A stretch of 64,000 nucleotides of DNA from Whitmania pigra (taxonomy: Eukaryota; Annelida; Clitellata; Hirudinida; Haemopidae). The position numbers were made by a program, and so were the translations under genes. Numbering within the stretch: position 1 is the stretch's first letter; each line of letters begins with the position of its first letter. The stretch spans positions 101,001 to 165,000 of the forward strand of contig JAJTWR010000003.1 of assembly GCA_021613335.1 (NCBI GenBank), read 5' to 3'. The notes under the pieces were generated by a model. That model saw only the letters and a program-made list of their open reading frames with translations, was not told the origin of the DNA and did not search any database. Of the stretch, positions 10,837-24,019 are shown piece after piece.

Positions 10837-13800
10837 ATGGATCGGTATGAGTATATCAATTGGTGGGGCTACTCTCCATCTCTCGATTTATTGGAAAACT
10901 TTCAATCTGACACAGGTTATTTTCCTACTCAAAATTATATTTTGGTGAAGAAAGCATTTGCTTAAATAAGTAATTTAAAGACGATCTTTCAATGATTTTG
11001 TTAATTTATATTCGCAACAATTTATTGATATATTGTTGTCAGTGTTGCAATACAACAGAATTTTGTCTTGTAAATTAGCAGATGAAGTTAACATTTTATC
11101 CTTCGGAGCTGGAGATTGTAGGCACATTTTGGAAACATTGTCTAACCTTTTCAAAAAAAAGAAAAAAGTAAATGTAGGTGTATGGTATTACCTATTTTAT
11201 TTGTTAAATAACTTGAACATTTATTGGGTATATTGTCAAAAGATGGTAATTTGCTTAAAAGTTTTATTGTATCCATAGAACAACGTTTTACTAACCATTT
11301 TTATAGCATTTATTTTTTTATATTTTTTACAACATCTCTAACAACTTTCAAATTTTCATAAAGTTTTACATTGTTGAGAGTTCAATGGAACTTTATGCTC
11401 GTCATATGCTTCTCATGTCCATCATCCTCAAACAGCAAGCCATGAAAGGAATCCGAGGTGTGTTGTCAACGTTTGAAAAAAAAACGTTTAAAATGAAATA
11501 CAAACTCAAGAAGTCTTTAATTCTAATCCTTGATTCGAATGCAATGTTGCAGATTGGTCAATAAAGAAATTATATTAAAGCAAATATTCAATGTAATATT
11601 GTACTTGCATATTCTTAAAGTTATTGTTTATTATAGTTGTGCTATCAAAAATAATGCTTCAAAAATGCTTCTATTTAATTTATCTACTATTAATCATAAT
11701 GATTTCCAACATGCTTTAAAGGTTTGATAAAAAGATGATAACATGTTTTTGCTATCAGAAAAGTCTGAGGTTTTTCTTGAAATTCATGGCAACGCTCTCA
11801 TCAGGAAGCAAACTGTTGATTGCATACAAGAGAATTCTGAGCAGCTGTTAAAGTGAGCATGTTTAATGTCATCAAAACAATGCAAATAAGCACTACCCGT
11901 GCAGTCGGTAATATTACGAATGATATGTTCTCGGCAATGCTACTGCCGTTAAATTCATGCAATACGTGCTTATTACCGTTGCAACTCTATCAATTTCGAC
12001 GAAGGATGGTCACCGATTACGGCTATCTGGACAAGAAGCTCCCATTGTTTGACCTCACCAACCTGAAGGTTAGTGTAAATCGTAAGACTTATTTGGAGTA
12101 TGAATTTAATGGTCACGATGATCATCATGCCTTGTCTTCAGTACAAGGAGAGAGATTGCCTTGAGGGAATTTTTAAGTACTGGAGAAAGCCTGAAATAGG
12201 AGACAAGTTTGACCTAGCCAAGTGTTGGTGAGATAATATAAACATATAATAATATAATATAATATAATAGAGATAATATAGACAGATTAGTTTGATTCGC
12301 CAATTACTGTGTACAAGATTATACATTTGATTCGATTGGAAATAAACAACTACGATTACCGTAGATAATGAAATGAACAAAACCATTGAAAATGGTTATC
12401 TGCGTTTCTGTGCAGGGACTTCAGGCTGCGTTCGTATCTCGGATCAAGATACGATGCCATTCCCAACGTTTTTGACTGGCATTTTTACATGAGGCTTGTT
12501 GACAAACATGTTGGTTTGTGAATTAAAAAAGTTTAATTAAGTAACAGTGCTAAAATTATGTTGGAATCAGCACTTTGTTTTCTGAAACATTTAAAAAAAT
12601 ATTTTATTAATTACAATTTTTTAAACAATGATATTATTTATTTAAAGATTATTTTACTTGACTGACACTGACACGATCGATTTTAAAATAAAGGCAGAGA
12701 TAATCGGATCGAGAAATTACATTAGATGGAGGAGGTCCGGAGTATCCTATCAACTGAGGGAAGCCGATTACAATATGACTAACAAGACGCTCGCTTCTGC
12801 CGTGATTTTTAAAAAAGTAACGCTTTATATTGTTATTATTATTAATATTATTATTACTCAAGAATGATTGAGTTAATGGTTAATATATTGCATGCAGTAT
12901 AAATGGTTGGGAGATTATAGTACTTTCAGTGCGTCCCACGGCCTAATGGTTAAGGGTTAGGGTTAGTGCCTCTCACGATGGCCGCACAGAATTGAACCCC
13001 ACCTCAACTAGCTATGCAAAGGACGTTAATAAAACATTTTTATAGTACTTACACATACAATTTAGTTGTATGAGGCACTCAAAATTTCATCAAAGAACAA
13101 ATAAAAATCATACATACTATGGATTAACTGTATAAAATAAAAATATAGATATAATGATGTAGTGGTTAACAACTTTCGATGCTGTAATCATTCTAATCAT
13201 TGATAAATAGGTGCTGTTGCTAATGCTAAAATATTATTATCACTTACAGGAGGGTGATAAGATCCCAACAAGGGGTTATTGGGGCGATGTAATACTTAGT
13301 CCCTACGTGTCTTTCGGCATCGAGTGCCGAGAGCAGAGTTTCTTCAAGAGGTGCAACAAAATTCTCACCAAGGTGATGGCCATTAAAATTAATTAATTGT
13401 TTGGGAAAATGTGGCGGTTGTTCTTAACAGTGGAACTGATGTTGGCAACATTGTAACTACTATCGTGCAATAGCCATTTTTGGTTGCCATCAATATACAT
13501 CATTAATTAATATTATAATCATCATTTGCAGACAAGTGAGGATGTAGCCATGTACAATATGGAATGTATCATCCATCAAATCATATATGGGGAAGAGCAT
13601 AAGCCAACCACTTCATCATGCAACTTCATCAGCAGGGAGTTTAAAGGCCACAATCGAGGTATTTCAACATTACTGACCTTTTTACGTTGATAATTGCGTT
13701 GACGTACCACTATAATACCAAGCTATTAATCATTAACTTGTCTACCAATATTCTTTACAAAAAGTCAATGTGAGGTGAAAGGAACTGAATTAAATTGTAA

Positions 13801-15099
13801 TTTCAAATGAACTCGATAAATTCTAAGCTGGAATCAATCAGTAAAACAAACTTAGATTATATGTAATTTCTTATAACATTTTCCTTTCGCAGAAAGCGAA
13901 GGTAGCTCGAGAACGTCGGCCAAAGCAGATGTCATGTCGGATGATGGTAAATGTTTAAATTACTTCTTAGGTTTGGTTTATGACTAACCGTACCGCTCAG
14001 GGTATCGAGAGGTTTCATCTCAGATGATATTCTTTATAGTTTGCCTTGCTTCATCTTAACTATTCTTACCTATGAACATGTTTTGTTGCTTTGATTTGGG
14101 GATGTTGTTATTTCATCTGATAACCAGGAATCCAGTAAATAGAATCAAGTCAATTATCAAGTATTTTTTCTGAATTTTAATAATGTATTGAATCCATCCT
14201 ATCTATCATCTGAGCCTAATTTTAGCTCATACAAATTACAGAATTTATTCACCTTGGTGGAGTCAAGGTCATTTTCTTGTCCCATTTAATTTCTCCGAAG
14301 TTGCACCATCACTCCGAGTTCAAAAAGAAATTCCATGTGATTTATTTTGGAAACAGGTTATTGATGTTTGAACTAGAATTTGTAACAATTTGGAAACAAA
14401 TAATAGAAATGTAAGCAGAGCAAGTTAGGTTACTCATTTTGGTAATTAGTGATTTGGTTTAGAATAATTTTAACATTTTGTTGGTAACGAGTGATTTGGA
14501 TTAGAATGATTTATTAGCGCTACAAGAATCAAGATACTAATTGTTAAATGAAGCAGTGTTGTAAGATTTTTAAACTTTTGCATTTTAATGTAAACATTAT
14601 TTTTTTTTCCATCATTAAGTCAACTCCAAGTCTTGACAAAGGACTTGTGTGATACCTTTCAAGACACCGCCATTCTGTACTTTGAGACGGCCAAGTAAAT
14701 ATCACCTCTTTTTGTTCGTGAAAATAATGATGAAAGCTCCGTTTGCCGTGCGCAATCTCAAACGGAAGTTGGACGGAAATCGCGCCTCACAGACAATTTT
14801 GATCTGCAGATAATTATAATAAATATCCCTTCATTATTGATTGATTGACTAAGCACATTAGCACTTAAAAATTATTTTAAGATTCATGTTGGATCTCAAA
14901 AAAGAGGAGATAGAAAGATTTGACGAGAAAGTTCGGGAAATTGCAGAATCGGTTGGTTGCAAAGTAGGTCAATCAGTTCTTTTTCGGTTTGAACGTTTCA
15001 AAATGCAAAGCTCTTGAATGTTCACAGGAACCGACTGAACTGTCCAATGGTGCCCACGTTCGATTTACTCTCGAGCGCCAATCAGGGAGTCAAAGTTGA
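10837..15099 (+). CDS. DNAAF3: Dynein axonemal assembly factor 3
   Basis: Cytoplasmic factor needed to preassemble axonemal dynein arms before transport into cilia. Fifteen exons fit: 10837-10915, 11082-11167, 11364-11457, 11759-11852, about 12005-12068, 12142-12227, about 12416-12510, about 12692-12818, 13250-13372, 13531-13658, about 13892-13945, about 14240-14357, about 14622-14694, about 14884-14965 and 15029-15099. Family landmarks in order: WWGYSPSLDL at the N-terminus, VNILSFGAGDCRHILETL (the methyltransferase-like GxGD motif), FYIVESSMELYARHMLL, the SRYDAIPNVFDWHFYMRL block, WRRSGVSYQLREADYNMTNKTLAS, RGYWGDVILSPYVSFGIE, and a C-terminal FIHLGGVKVIFLSHL and DTAILYFETAK. The stop is TGA 15097-15099. 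The start is the first ATG before the conserved WWG block. Exon 5 has a weak acceptor. The gene implies motile cilia in this animal. Confidence 0.9.
12930..13020 (+). mobile_element. tRNA-derived SINE-like fragment
   Basis: Within a DNAAF3 intron. GGCCTAATGGTTAAGG resembles a tRNA D-arm / A-box, and GCCTCTCACG about 20 bp on resembles an anticodon-stem region of SINE heads. The expected B-box is degenerate (GAATTGAACCCC). A TTAGGG-like stretch (GGGTTAGGGTTAG) lies between them. It cannot fold into an intact tRNA that I can see. Confidence 0.35.
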
Positions 15100-15430
15100 T
15101 AAGTAAACTTGCACTGAATTTGCCGAGTTTTCGCTTTCGTTTAACGTTCGTCTCAGTAAATCTCAAAGTATTAAGTATTACTAACGTTATCGTTAAAGTC
15201 ATGTAATGTACGCTTCCCCAAATTAGTAAGCTAAGTTATTACGATTTGGTGAATAGAGAATCTCATAAAAAATTCTATTGTAAAAATGTCAATCAATTAT
15301 CTGATTAAAAAATGATTGGTAAGCGATTCGTGCTACTGGCTCATAATAGAAATAAGTAAAACGGAAAAAAATCAAAAATGTTCCAAAGTGCTGCTAGTCG
15401 AATGAAGCTAAACGGCGTTGAAATGAAGTT

Positions 15431-16168
15431 TTACTGCGCGTTGCAAGATTTGCAGCAGTATTCTTTGAACTTGGGATCGTTAGTGCAGTGATGGTGACCG
15501 AAGAAGGAGACGTAACCGTCGCAAGTGTACACCTTCGATCTTTGTTCTTCACCAACGTTCCGAGAGATTTTGACGAAGTGGTCTCCATACTGGCAATCTT
15601 AAATGTTAACGAGTAATAAATAAACTTCTCCAGTGTGACAAGATAATTGTTGGTTGTGTCGTCTTACAAAACAACGTTCATTATCTCGCAGCGTTGACGA
15701 CGTTTCCAGTGAGTTGGAGTGGCTTATTATAGATACTTTGGAGCATATATAAGTTATTCAATTGCACAAGTATATAAAACTTAGCAATGTGCAAGTTAGG
15801 CTGCCTTAATATACTCACTAATAATAAAACCAACAGCTTTGTAACATGTTTGTAATAGATTATTCAGTGATTTGGCTGTAGTTTAAAAGTATGAACAAAA
15901 AAAAATTACCTTGGATCCCCGTTTCGAATCTCCTACAAGACTGACAGCAGAGATTCCTGTTGTGTTCCAAGTAACAATAATGTGATTGCAACATTGTTCT
16001 ACACTCGTCAGATCTGTCTACGCACTGTGCTATGAAGGATATTGGTCGTGTTAAAATTAAATTCAATTTAACACTTTAAAAGATCTCACCGGTTGATGTA
16101 TCAATAAAAATTGAAAAGAAAAATAAAGTCAGTAAGCTGCAAGCCAAAACATAGTGTCTGGAATCCAT
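15431..16168 (-). CDS. Small secreted cysteine-rich protein, two PLAC/ShK-like modules
   Basis: Three exons join in phase: 16090-16168, 15910-16029 and 15431-15597, giving 121 residues. Exon 1 encodes a signal peptide (Met at 16168, hydrophobic core ACSLLTLFFFSIFI). Exon 2 encodes one six-cysteine module, C-x6-C-x8-C-x8-CC-x2-C. Exon 3 encodes a second, C-x23-C-x11-C-x9-CC-x2-C, and ends six residues after its CC pair at TAA 15431-15433. The CC-x-S-C ending is typical of PLAC domains and resembles ShK folds. PLAC domains usually sit at the end of large extracellular proteases and matrix proteins; a free-standing pair behind a signal peptide is unusual. It is probably extracellular; its function is unknown and nothing here shows that it is a toxin. 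It is convergent with DNAAF3 and follows PIGB on the same strand. Confidence 0.7.
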
Positions 16169-17062
16169 CTGTTTTTCTTTTTGAAAATCCTCAAAATAAA
16201 AATACTACAAATCCAGTCGCAAATTCTAAATTGTGAGCGCGTTATCCACTCCTGGAGTTCATCAACAAATATCTTCAAGCAGAGCAGAGCGAAAACATAG
16301 CATAGCTGCTACGAAGAGAATTTAGCTTCATTCTTCTTACCCATGTAGGCAGGCCAGGTACACTCACTCGCTGCATCCACACGTACCACACTTAGCACTT
16401 CGACCACTGCTAACTTGTCATATCGCTTAAAAGAAATTCTCAATGCCTCTATTCTGATGTCTTAGAGACTTTGGGTTCCTTTGAAAGTTGACAAATCGTA
16501 GCTACCGATAGAATCGGAATAAAAACAGAATAGTACGACCGGCCCGGCTATTCAGCTCAGACCACTCCCTACTTTTGAATGATCATAAAGTTATACGATT
16601 TATTAAAAATTTGTAAAACTACTTTTAGCAATGCTACTTGCTATTATTATTATTATTATTATTATTTACATTCTGCACCAACACTAATAACACTATAATC
16701 CTACACAACGAACTCACGGCGCAAGATTATCGTGCTGCGATAATTGTGATCCTCAAAGCCATTCGTATAACGAGAATCGACTGAAGAAATCTTTCATTAA
16801 ACTTGCTTAATTCGAGACAGAGACGCCGCCCAATAATTGTATAGAGGGCGTCCAAATGATTGGCAGGCGGCTTCGCCAACAATGTAAACCTTTGTTAGTG
16901 AAGGCTCTTGCAAAAAAGTCCAAATCATCTTAGTTAAGCAACGGACTCCAATAGAATAAACAAATAATAATAGCTCTCGCAAATCTAGTGACGGTTGGAA
17001 GTCAAGATAACAAATACAAACAAAACAAAGCATCGAATCGCTGTGCATTGCGAAATTGTCCT
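16169..17062. other. Intergenic region without recognisable gene
   Basis: About 0.9 kb between the start of the secreted-protein gene and the stop of PIGB, both on the minus strand. It contains an (ATT)n run near 16641-16665. Open frames at 16797-17066 show no similarity I recognise. The promoter of the secreted-protein gene should lie at its left end. Confidence 0.5.
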
Positions 17063-19999
17063 TCATTTACAAACCACAATAAGATATTCAGAAATTCTGC
17101 CCGCTGGAAAATGAGTATGAAAAAATTTGGCACACTTTGTGAAACCATACTCGGCGAGGTTCGGTGACAACTCAATGAAAAGCGACTCGAACATAATTAT
17201 GTGAGTGGGACTTCCCGTGGATTCAGTCATTTCTTTGAAATGTTGCACCTTCGACCATTTCTGCCTGCTGAGCCAAGCAGATGGTTCTGAGAAAAACAAG
17301 TCTGCTTCATCCAAGTAATTGTCTTTATGATCCAGATTTGGTTCACAAGTCAAGAAATTCATAGTGATGTTCTTGTGAATATGGCTAAATTGGGTCAATT
17401 CACAAAATGTATTTAATAGAAATTTTAAAATTATTTATTAGAGTAATAAGCTATAAAAGCATGGATGATCTGAAGTATGCCGGCTAGTTGATAGCAACCT
17501 AGATCTGTTGCCAGAGATATGTTCTGGATGATAATGTCGATTACTTATTTGATGTATAAAAATTAAAAGAAATAAATTCCACACTGAAAAACTAAACCTG
17601 TAATATGGGGTAGAATGACATGGCAACAAGAATAAAATATTGCTATTAGGATCTTGGCTTGCTTGCTCGGACAGATATGCCATGATGTCGAGAGTTCCTC
17701 TCTGGTGGAATATACAGGTGTATATTGCAGGAGCAGCATTTAGGCTTATAAGGAGCATTGTCACAAGGAATTTTGAAGTATGGTTTTCATTTGTGATACG
17801 TTTATTGTTGCTGCTGTTGTTGGGCTGTTTGGGCTTTTTATCTTTGTCCTGGTCAACCCTAGCTTTGACATGGTTTTGAACAATGGGCACATGTGAACAT
17901 CCATCAATGTAGTGGTGAAGTGCCATGCCACATAAGTGAAAGGCAAATGGTAAAATTCCTGACAAAAACCTAAATTCCTTATGGGGAAGAAAGCTACAGA
18001 AAAAACATTTGTGAATCATAACTAGCACGTAATTAAAAGTTCAACGGCAGTAACCATCTGATCATCAGGAGGGAAATGCACTCGACTAACCTATACACGA
18101 TGATCGTCCACGCGATAGTGATAATGAATAGGGTGTGCTGCCATTTCAGAATTGCCATCGCAAGCATCACCACATGGGTGAAGAGAATGGTGGTAAATCC
18201 TTGGGTGAAATACCTGTCATGAGTTATCAATCTGATAATAGTAACACAATATACATTTTAAATCTATTTTAATGTTCCTCACCAATGCCACGGATGCACG
18301 CCATAAATACTAGAAAGTCCTGACATCACGTTAAACTTAAAGAAATTATAATAGACATTGATGAAATCTCCGTAGAAAAGGTAGTCCACGGCAGCTGACG
18401 AGACCATAATAACTGATCTGTTTGTATATATTTTATATTTTGATCGATTAGACAAGTATGGACGTACATACCATGTATATAATACTTGTGCAATTATATA
18501 AATATAAATATAAGTTTTATCAACAAACCCAACTGCAACCCAGGAGAAGATGAGAGAGCAGAAATTTCTATTTCCCAGAGAGCTTTTGAGTTGTTGTAAA
18601 ATCATTGGTGTCCAAACAATCAGGGCAGTGGGCCTCATAACAACGGAAAGACACACTAATGCAATGAAAGCGGGACAACCAGAAGCTTCTCTGTCACAAA
18701 AATTTTAGGTTTAAGAAAAGCATCATTGCAAGCAAAAAAAGGCTTGCATGAATTTGGAAAGTGTAAAAGATCTTGAATTATTGTATTTAATGACCTGCTT
18801 TAGAATTGTAATGTCGCTAAACAAAAGTCTAAACTAAACTAACTTCTTTGACCAAGGAAAAAAGTACAGTGCTATTGCTACAAGGCTGCCTTCTGTTGAG
18901 TTCGAAAGTGTTCTTGTCGAAGAATAGAAAAGGTACCATGAAGTTAACTGGCACAAGAGAGTCCATCTTGCCACCCTGTGATTGGACGACATCTTGTAAG
19001 CTGTCTTGTACATGTAAAGGTCACCCAGTGCTGATAAAGTAGACTGCATAAACATTGGGCCCTTGGTCTAAGGTATGAATCCAATAAAATAATTGGTAGT
19101 TGAAAACTTCCTGATATTTTATTTTTAATTTGAGATAAAAAAATTCATTGATACTGATTTGGAAATGAGAAAAGCAATACTTTGTTTCACTAATTAATGA
19201 CCCCATTCATCAAAACTAGCTTTAAATGGATTTGTGAAGGATATAGCAAGACTATTTTTAAAGTATTTAATTTGAATCTCCATTTTTTAAATGATGATTT
19301 AAGTTTATCCAGGCAACAACAATAATAAATCAGAGTTTGATTATAGCAACAAATACTTACAATGAGAGATCTGCTATCAAGATTCAAAACCTTCAGCAAG
19401 AAGAAGTAGCAAGAAAAACAAAATGGGTAAAGGTAGCTTCTCAGGCCTTTTCTCCATTCCCATGTCAAGTAACCATAACTAAATAGACAAATTCTAAGAA
19501 GTTAAAACAGTTCAATCTTATAAATTTAATATTGACCCAAAAGTGGCGCTGTGAGCAACTTCAAGCGACTGCCAATACTCATCAGGCACAAAGGATGTCT
19601 GTATCATCCAGGCATTTACTATGCGGAAAACCAATAGGCAGGCATAAAGTCTTATGTCTGTCTTGGTGGCAGACTTCACCAACGCCACCCAAAATGAAGG
19701 TGAAACCTTCCAAATAGAAATGGTAAGGAATTCAAATACGCTCCAGGTACGAAGCAAAATCATGAAAAGTTTATTCATTCGCTCAAGCAAGACCTGGTTG
19801 CATGAGATTTAATCAGATTTACCTTTGGAGAAAGTTGTGATACCCCCACTATTTGATCAAATTTTGTATTTATCGAGTGGACATCCCCGACCTTGTTTAC
19901 GTGCTCTTTTCTCCTAGACCTCATCCCTTTGACAACCGGCACCTTCTTAGCACCCATGCGGCGGACAAACACAGACTCGTCAGAGGAGGTCGTAAACAA
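17063..19999 (-). CDS. PIGB: GPI mannosyltransferase 3
   Basis: GT22-family ER membrane enzyme that adds the third mannose of the GPI anchor. Nine exons join in phase: 19823-19999, 19537-19793, 19361-19478, 18844-19067, 18529-18690, 18283-18417, 18091-18213, 17598-17993 and 17063-17384, up to 637 residues. Landmarks: the family motif TSFVPDEYWQSLEVAH in the first luminal loop, whose acidic DE pair is the presumed catalytic site; GYLTWEWRKGLRSY; VARWTLLCQLTSWYLFYSSTRTLSNS; FNVMSGLSSIYGVHPWHWY; HKEFRF; FHQRGTLDIM; LLPCHSTPYY; and a C-terminal FFHTHFPAGRI. Multiple hydrophobic membrane segments run throughout. The first exon (59 residues, basic) is not conserved and would be separated by only 29 nt from exon 2; translation may instead start at a Met in exon 2, giving about 575 residues, closer to the usual size. 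Confidence 0.93.
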
Positions 20000-20415
20000 T
20001 TGACGAGTCAGTTGCTTAATAAAATTTCAAATATTCGAATAGCAGACAACCAAAAATATCTTTGGTCCAACTTATGCTACGTTTATTTCTCATTGCACTA
20101 TACATAATTTTCGCGTGCAAATGCTTAATAACTTATACGGGTCTCGTTCGCGAGACTTTAAACCAAGGCTTCTAATGCATCCAAAAGACGGCGCATTGCG
20201 AGCACCACCATGGCAGAAACCACCCAGTGCGAATCACCAGGCAATAACTTCAAAACATTTTTGTCCGCGCGTCGAAGGATGTTAAGCAAAGACAACTAAG
20301 GTTCCAATAAAATTTAACAAAGCAGAGATGATACTTGTCGATGTACTAGTCTCAAAATGAAATCTACAAATTCATATAATCGAGAAACTCGGAAGTCCAA
20401 AATCCTCCAAATTTC
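20000..20415. other. Short intergenic spacer
   Basis: About 0.4 kb between the predicted PIGB start and the stop of the ZNF318-like gene, both on the minus strand. It must hold the 3' UTR of the latter and the PIGB promoter. No repeat or further gene is visible. Confidence 0.5.
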
Positions 20416-23400
20416 TCAATTGTCATCTTGTTGCACCGGCACTTCTGCACTAGAAAACCCAGCGATTGATTCTGATTGTGATGGAGAGAGTGTAGGCAGA
20501 GCATTTTCTGCATCATTGTTTGTCTTACCCAGAAGCAAGCTATCAGTCACTCCAGGAACTTCCAGGGCATCGGGAATTGGATCATCTGCAACTTGCTCTA
20601 TGTTCGCAGTGCCATCGAAGGAAGTATTATCGCACCCGATGGTGTAGTTCTCGTAATGGTCTTGACTTAAGTTGTTGCGCTCGGAATCGACGTCGGCTAA
20701 AGTTTCTCCGGTCGAGGCGGATTGCTCGTCGACCTGCGCTTCGACAGCATTGTTGGTTTGGGCATCAGAAGCCGGTGCCGGAAAGAGCGATTGATCGTAG
20801 TACATGCTCATGTCGTAGTATCCTCCGTAAGACGGATATCCCACGTAGGGAGCCATCATCGGCACGTAGCCACCCACGTATCCGCTCATCACCGCATTGG
20901 GAGGAACTCCCGGGAAAGGTGGAATCCTGATATCCTTTGGTTGAACTGTCACAGTGTCCTTCATGACCCTTGAAAGCAGTTCCTCTCTACTCAGACTGGC
21001 AGAATTGGTTGTGATTTGGGGCTTGCCAGATTCAGCTTCACTCTTAAGATTCATCTTTGATGGTCTCTTCCCTATAAATGGTAACTTTTTTAAAGAGGAT
21101 AAAACAGATGAACTGTTTGCTGGAGTTTCTTTATCCTTGGCCTGCACGATGTTCTTAAATGAATTTGTCTCCAAAGTTGTCTTGAGGTCGAGGGTTACCT
21201 TCTCAGGCCTGGATTTTAATTCCATCACGATCGGCTCCTGCCTAATGGTTTCGACGACGGCATGTTTCACAGAAACATCAGATACACTGCATTCCTTCTC
21301 AAAAGATTCCTCAACTCGATACTTTTCTGGAGTCTCAGGATCCTTAGCAATGGTTTCCTCATCTTTCTTCTCTAATTCCTGCTCAACAATCGTATCCGCA
21401 TTGCTGACTTCAGGTCTAGTTTCTGAAACTTCTTCCTCTATTACGGTCACTCTCGGGAAATCTACCACCTTGACTTCTTCTTTTACCGTTACCTCTGGGG
21501 CGACTTCCGGCTCCAAAATTTCCTGGTGGACGACTCGCACGGCTTGATACATCCTCGACTCTACGTCCAACGTGCGTCTCTTTTGGTACCTCGGATTCTT
21601 TTGAAGGAAATCCTGCAAAGTAAGTAAAATGCAAGTCAAAGTTGAAACATTAGAAAGAGGTCGGACAAGCTCACCCTGTAGTTATTATTATGCTCCTCGC
21701 TCTTTATGTGCTTATCGGCCAGCTTGACGTCAGCAATGAGTTCACTGCACAGTTTGCAGTAGAAAGCAGATGTTCCAAGCATGAACTCCAGTCCTGTAAT
21801 AATAAGTCAAAAGTGACAGTTTTAAAAGTTTTATACATTATTAATCATACTGCTGCACAATGCCTACTTTAGATTCATAAAATCCTGGATCAGGTGTGAT
21901 GTGAGCAGAGAAGGCAAGATTAAAATTTTCCAGATCACTTGAGGCATACAAAACGATACAACCCAGAGTTGAGCATTCCAAATTATGTATACATATGCAC
22001 ATTGCCTCGACCTACCTTCATCCGGTCGCCTGAGGCAAAATTTCAACCAACCTTTCAACGGCACAGATATCCTGCTTTTCGACTTCATCCTGGATTTTTC
22101 CGCGAGATCCTCCGCCCACGGCTTCGGGTCATTTCTCACTGACTGCGATAAATAAGGTATGGCATGAATGCGATGAATGGCAGGCATTAAAAAACTAAAC
22201 AAGGCACCATCTCAAAAACAGAATCAAGGGCAGTACTTTCTGATGGGAGTCGAAATGAAGGTGCCTGAGGTAGTCAACGGCTTCTTCATAAACGACATTA
22301 CATCTGTCACACCAGTGACTTCCCTCATCGAAGTAGTCGTACTGAGTTTTCTTCTTCGGCTTCTCCTTCTTTGCGTCTTCTTTTCCGTGCTCTTCGGTCA
22401 AGTCGAATTTCTCTACGAGGTCGACCGGATGACTTTTCTTCTTGGGCCACCTGTTAAACGATCTGTCGTACTTGAACGAGTCGTCGTAAATTTCGAGATC
22501 TCTGCTTCTGCCTCGAGTCTTGTGCTCGTTCTCCCTCCACGAGTAAGAATCCTTCAAGCTTTTCTTGTGCTTCTTCTTTAAAGATCGTCCTTTCGACCTC
22601 TTTCTTCTCTCATGGTAACTATCGTAGCTATCATCACTGAAGCTACTCATGCTAATTGATCTGCATCTCTTTGCCTTAGCATGACTTCTTTCTTTTACTC
22701 TGATCCATCTTCTCTCATCTCTCCTAAAACATTGATCTTCATTCTTCCACTCATCTCTGTCATCATGTTTAATCCTTGAAGATTTCTTAAATCTTTTGGG
22801 CTTGGCCAAAACAACATCACCTGCCACATCAAATGGATTTTCTTCTAAATCACGTTCTGAACAATGTCTTTTCTTGGATTTGCTTTTCTCTGGAATGGGC
22901 TCTACTTTCACATTCCTGATTTCTTCACACTCACCTTCAAATGTGTTTCCTCCATCACCCTTCTTGGACTCGACCATGCTTCTGCACCTCTTGATGTTCA
23001 ATGCAATCAAACTGTCTTCATCTTTGGAGCAGTTGCTTTCCTCCATTTTCTCCTCAAAATCTGAATAATCTTCGTATAAATTATCACACCCCTTTGGCCT
23101 GCTGCCCACTTTGTTTTCACAATCTCTAGATTTTCTCGTTTGAGCATCGTTCTGAATGCCTGTTCGGACCCTCCTTTCTTCAGCATATCCCTCACCGGTT
23201 TTGTTGGACTTAGGGAGGTTTTCAGGCAAAGATAGGTCCTCATCTTCATATAATTTGTTTTCTGCCAATTTGCAGTCAACATTGAGCAATTTGTTGTCAC
23301 TGTCTGGTAAGTTGTTTACCTTCCAGCCAAGTTGGGAAAGAATTAACTTTGTTTTTAGAGTCAGAGCACGGGCAGATGAAAAATCTTCATCCCCAGATTC

Positions 23401-24019
23401 TGATTCATCATTCTCTTGGTTATTTCTGATCTTGCTATCAGCTATAGATGCCCTATTAGTTCTAGGAGATTTGCAATCCTCAAAAAAAGAACTCTTTGGC
23501 TTTCTATCATCCTCCTTGTTGTGACTTGAATCATTCTCTGACTCTGAGCTCACAGAATATCTTTCCTGATTGTTGTAATAGCTGCCTGATCTTCCTTTGT
23601 TATCTTCTTCTGAGTATTGCTTCCGTGATTTGAAGGGGCCTTCACAGAAGTCGTTCTTTTGGGCTTCCTTTTTCTGGAACATAACACTTATTAAATAAAA
23701 GCATTCTTCTCGTTGTACATAAATTTCTCAAAACATCAATAATTTACCGCACATACATTGACAAACATTTTAACCATCCCAAACTTCAAACTGAAAATTT
23801 AGGTTTTTTTCCTAGAAATACATCTTAACGGGGCTGGGTCACCAAGATGAGACGAAATAAACCATTAACTTAATGTGAGTATTATTTAAATTAAGCACTA
23901 ATAAATGGTTCTCTTACACGGCGATCGCTATTTCTGAGAATTTTCTCGCTGGAGCCTTCTCGCCTCCTTTTAACATTCTCAAAGCCGAACTTGTCTCCAT
24001 AAATGTTAAATTCAGACAT
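20416..24019 (-). CDS. ZNF318: ZNF318-like matrin-type zinc-finger protein
   Basis: Five exons join in phase: 23918-24019, 22237-23673, 22052-22142, 21675-21793 and 20416-21612, giving 981 residues. Exon 2 is a long low-complexity, Ser/Arg/Lys/Glu-rich region (about residues 35-490) with a basic RRKRSKGRSLKKKHKKS stretch, then a first zinc finger, HWCDRCNVVYEEAVDYLRHL with His ligands in HFDSHQK. Exon 3 supplies DPKPWAEDLAEKSRMK; exon 4 a second finger, FYCKLCSELIADVKLADKHI with EEHNNNYR; exon 5 starts FLQKNPRYQKRRTLD. This order and spacing (two matrin-type U1-like C2H2 fingers around a KPW linker, then NPxYxxRR) is that of ZNF318. The tail is acidic with a Gly/Tyr/Met-rich patch. Expected in the nucleus, possibly in RNA or chromatin complexes. 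The family call rests on the finger block; the rest is diverged. Confidence 0.82.

Noticed and set aside
20520..21547. Three plus-strand open frames of 80-200 residues
   Set aside because: They are antisense shadows of the last ZNF318-like exon, which joins in phase with the zinc-finger exons.
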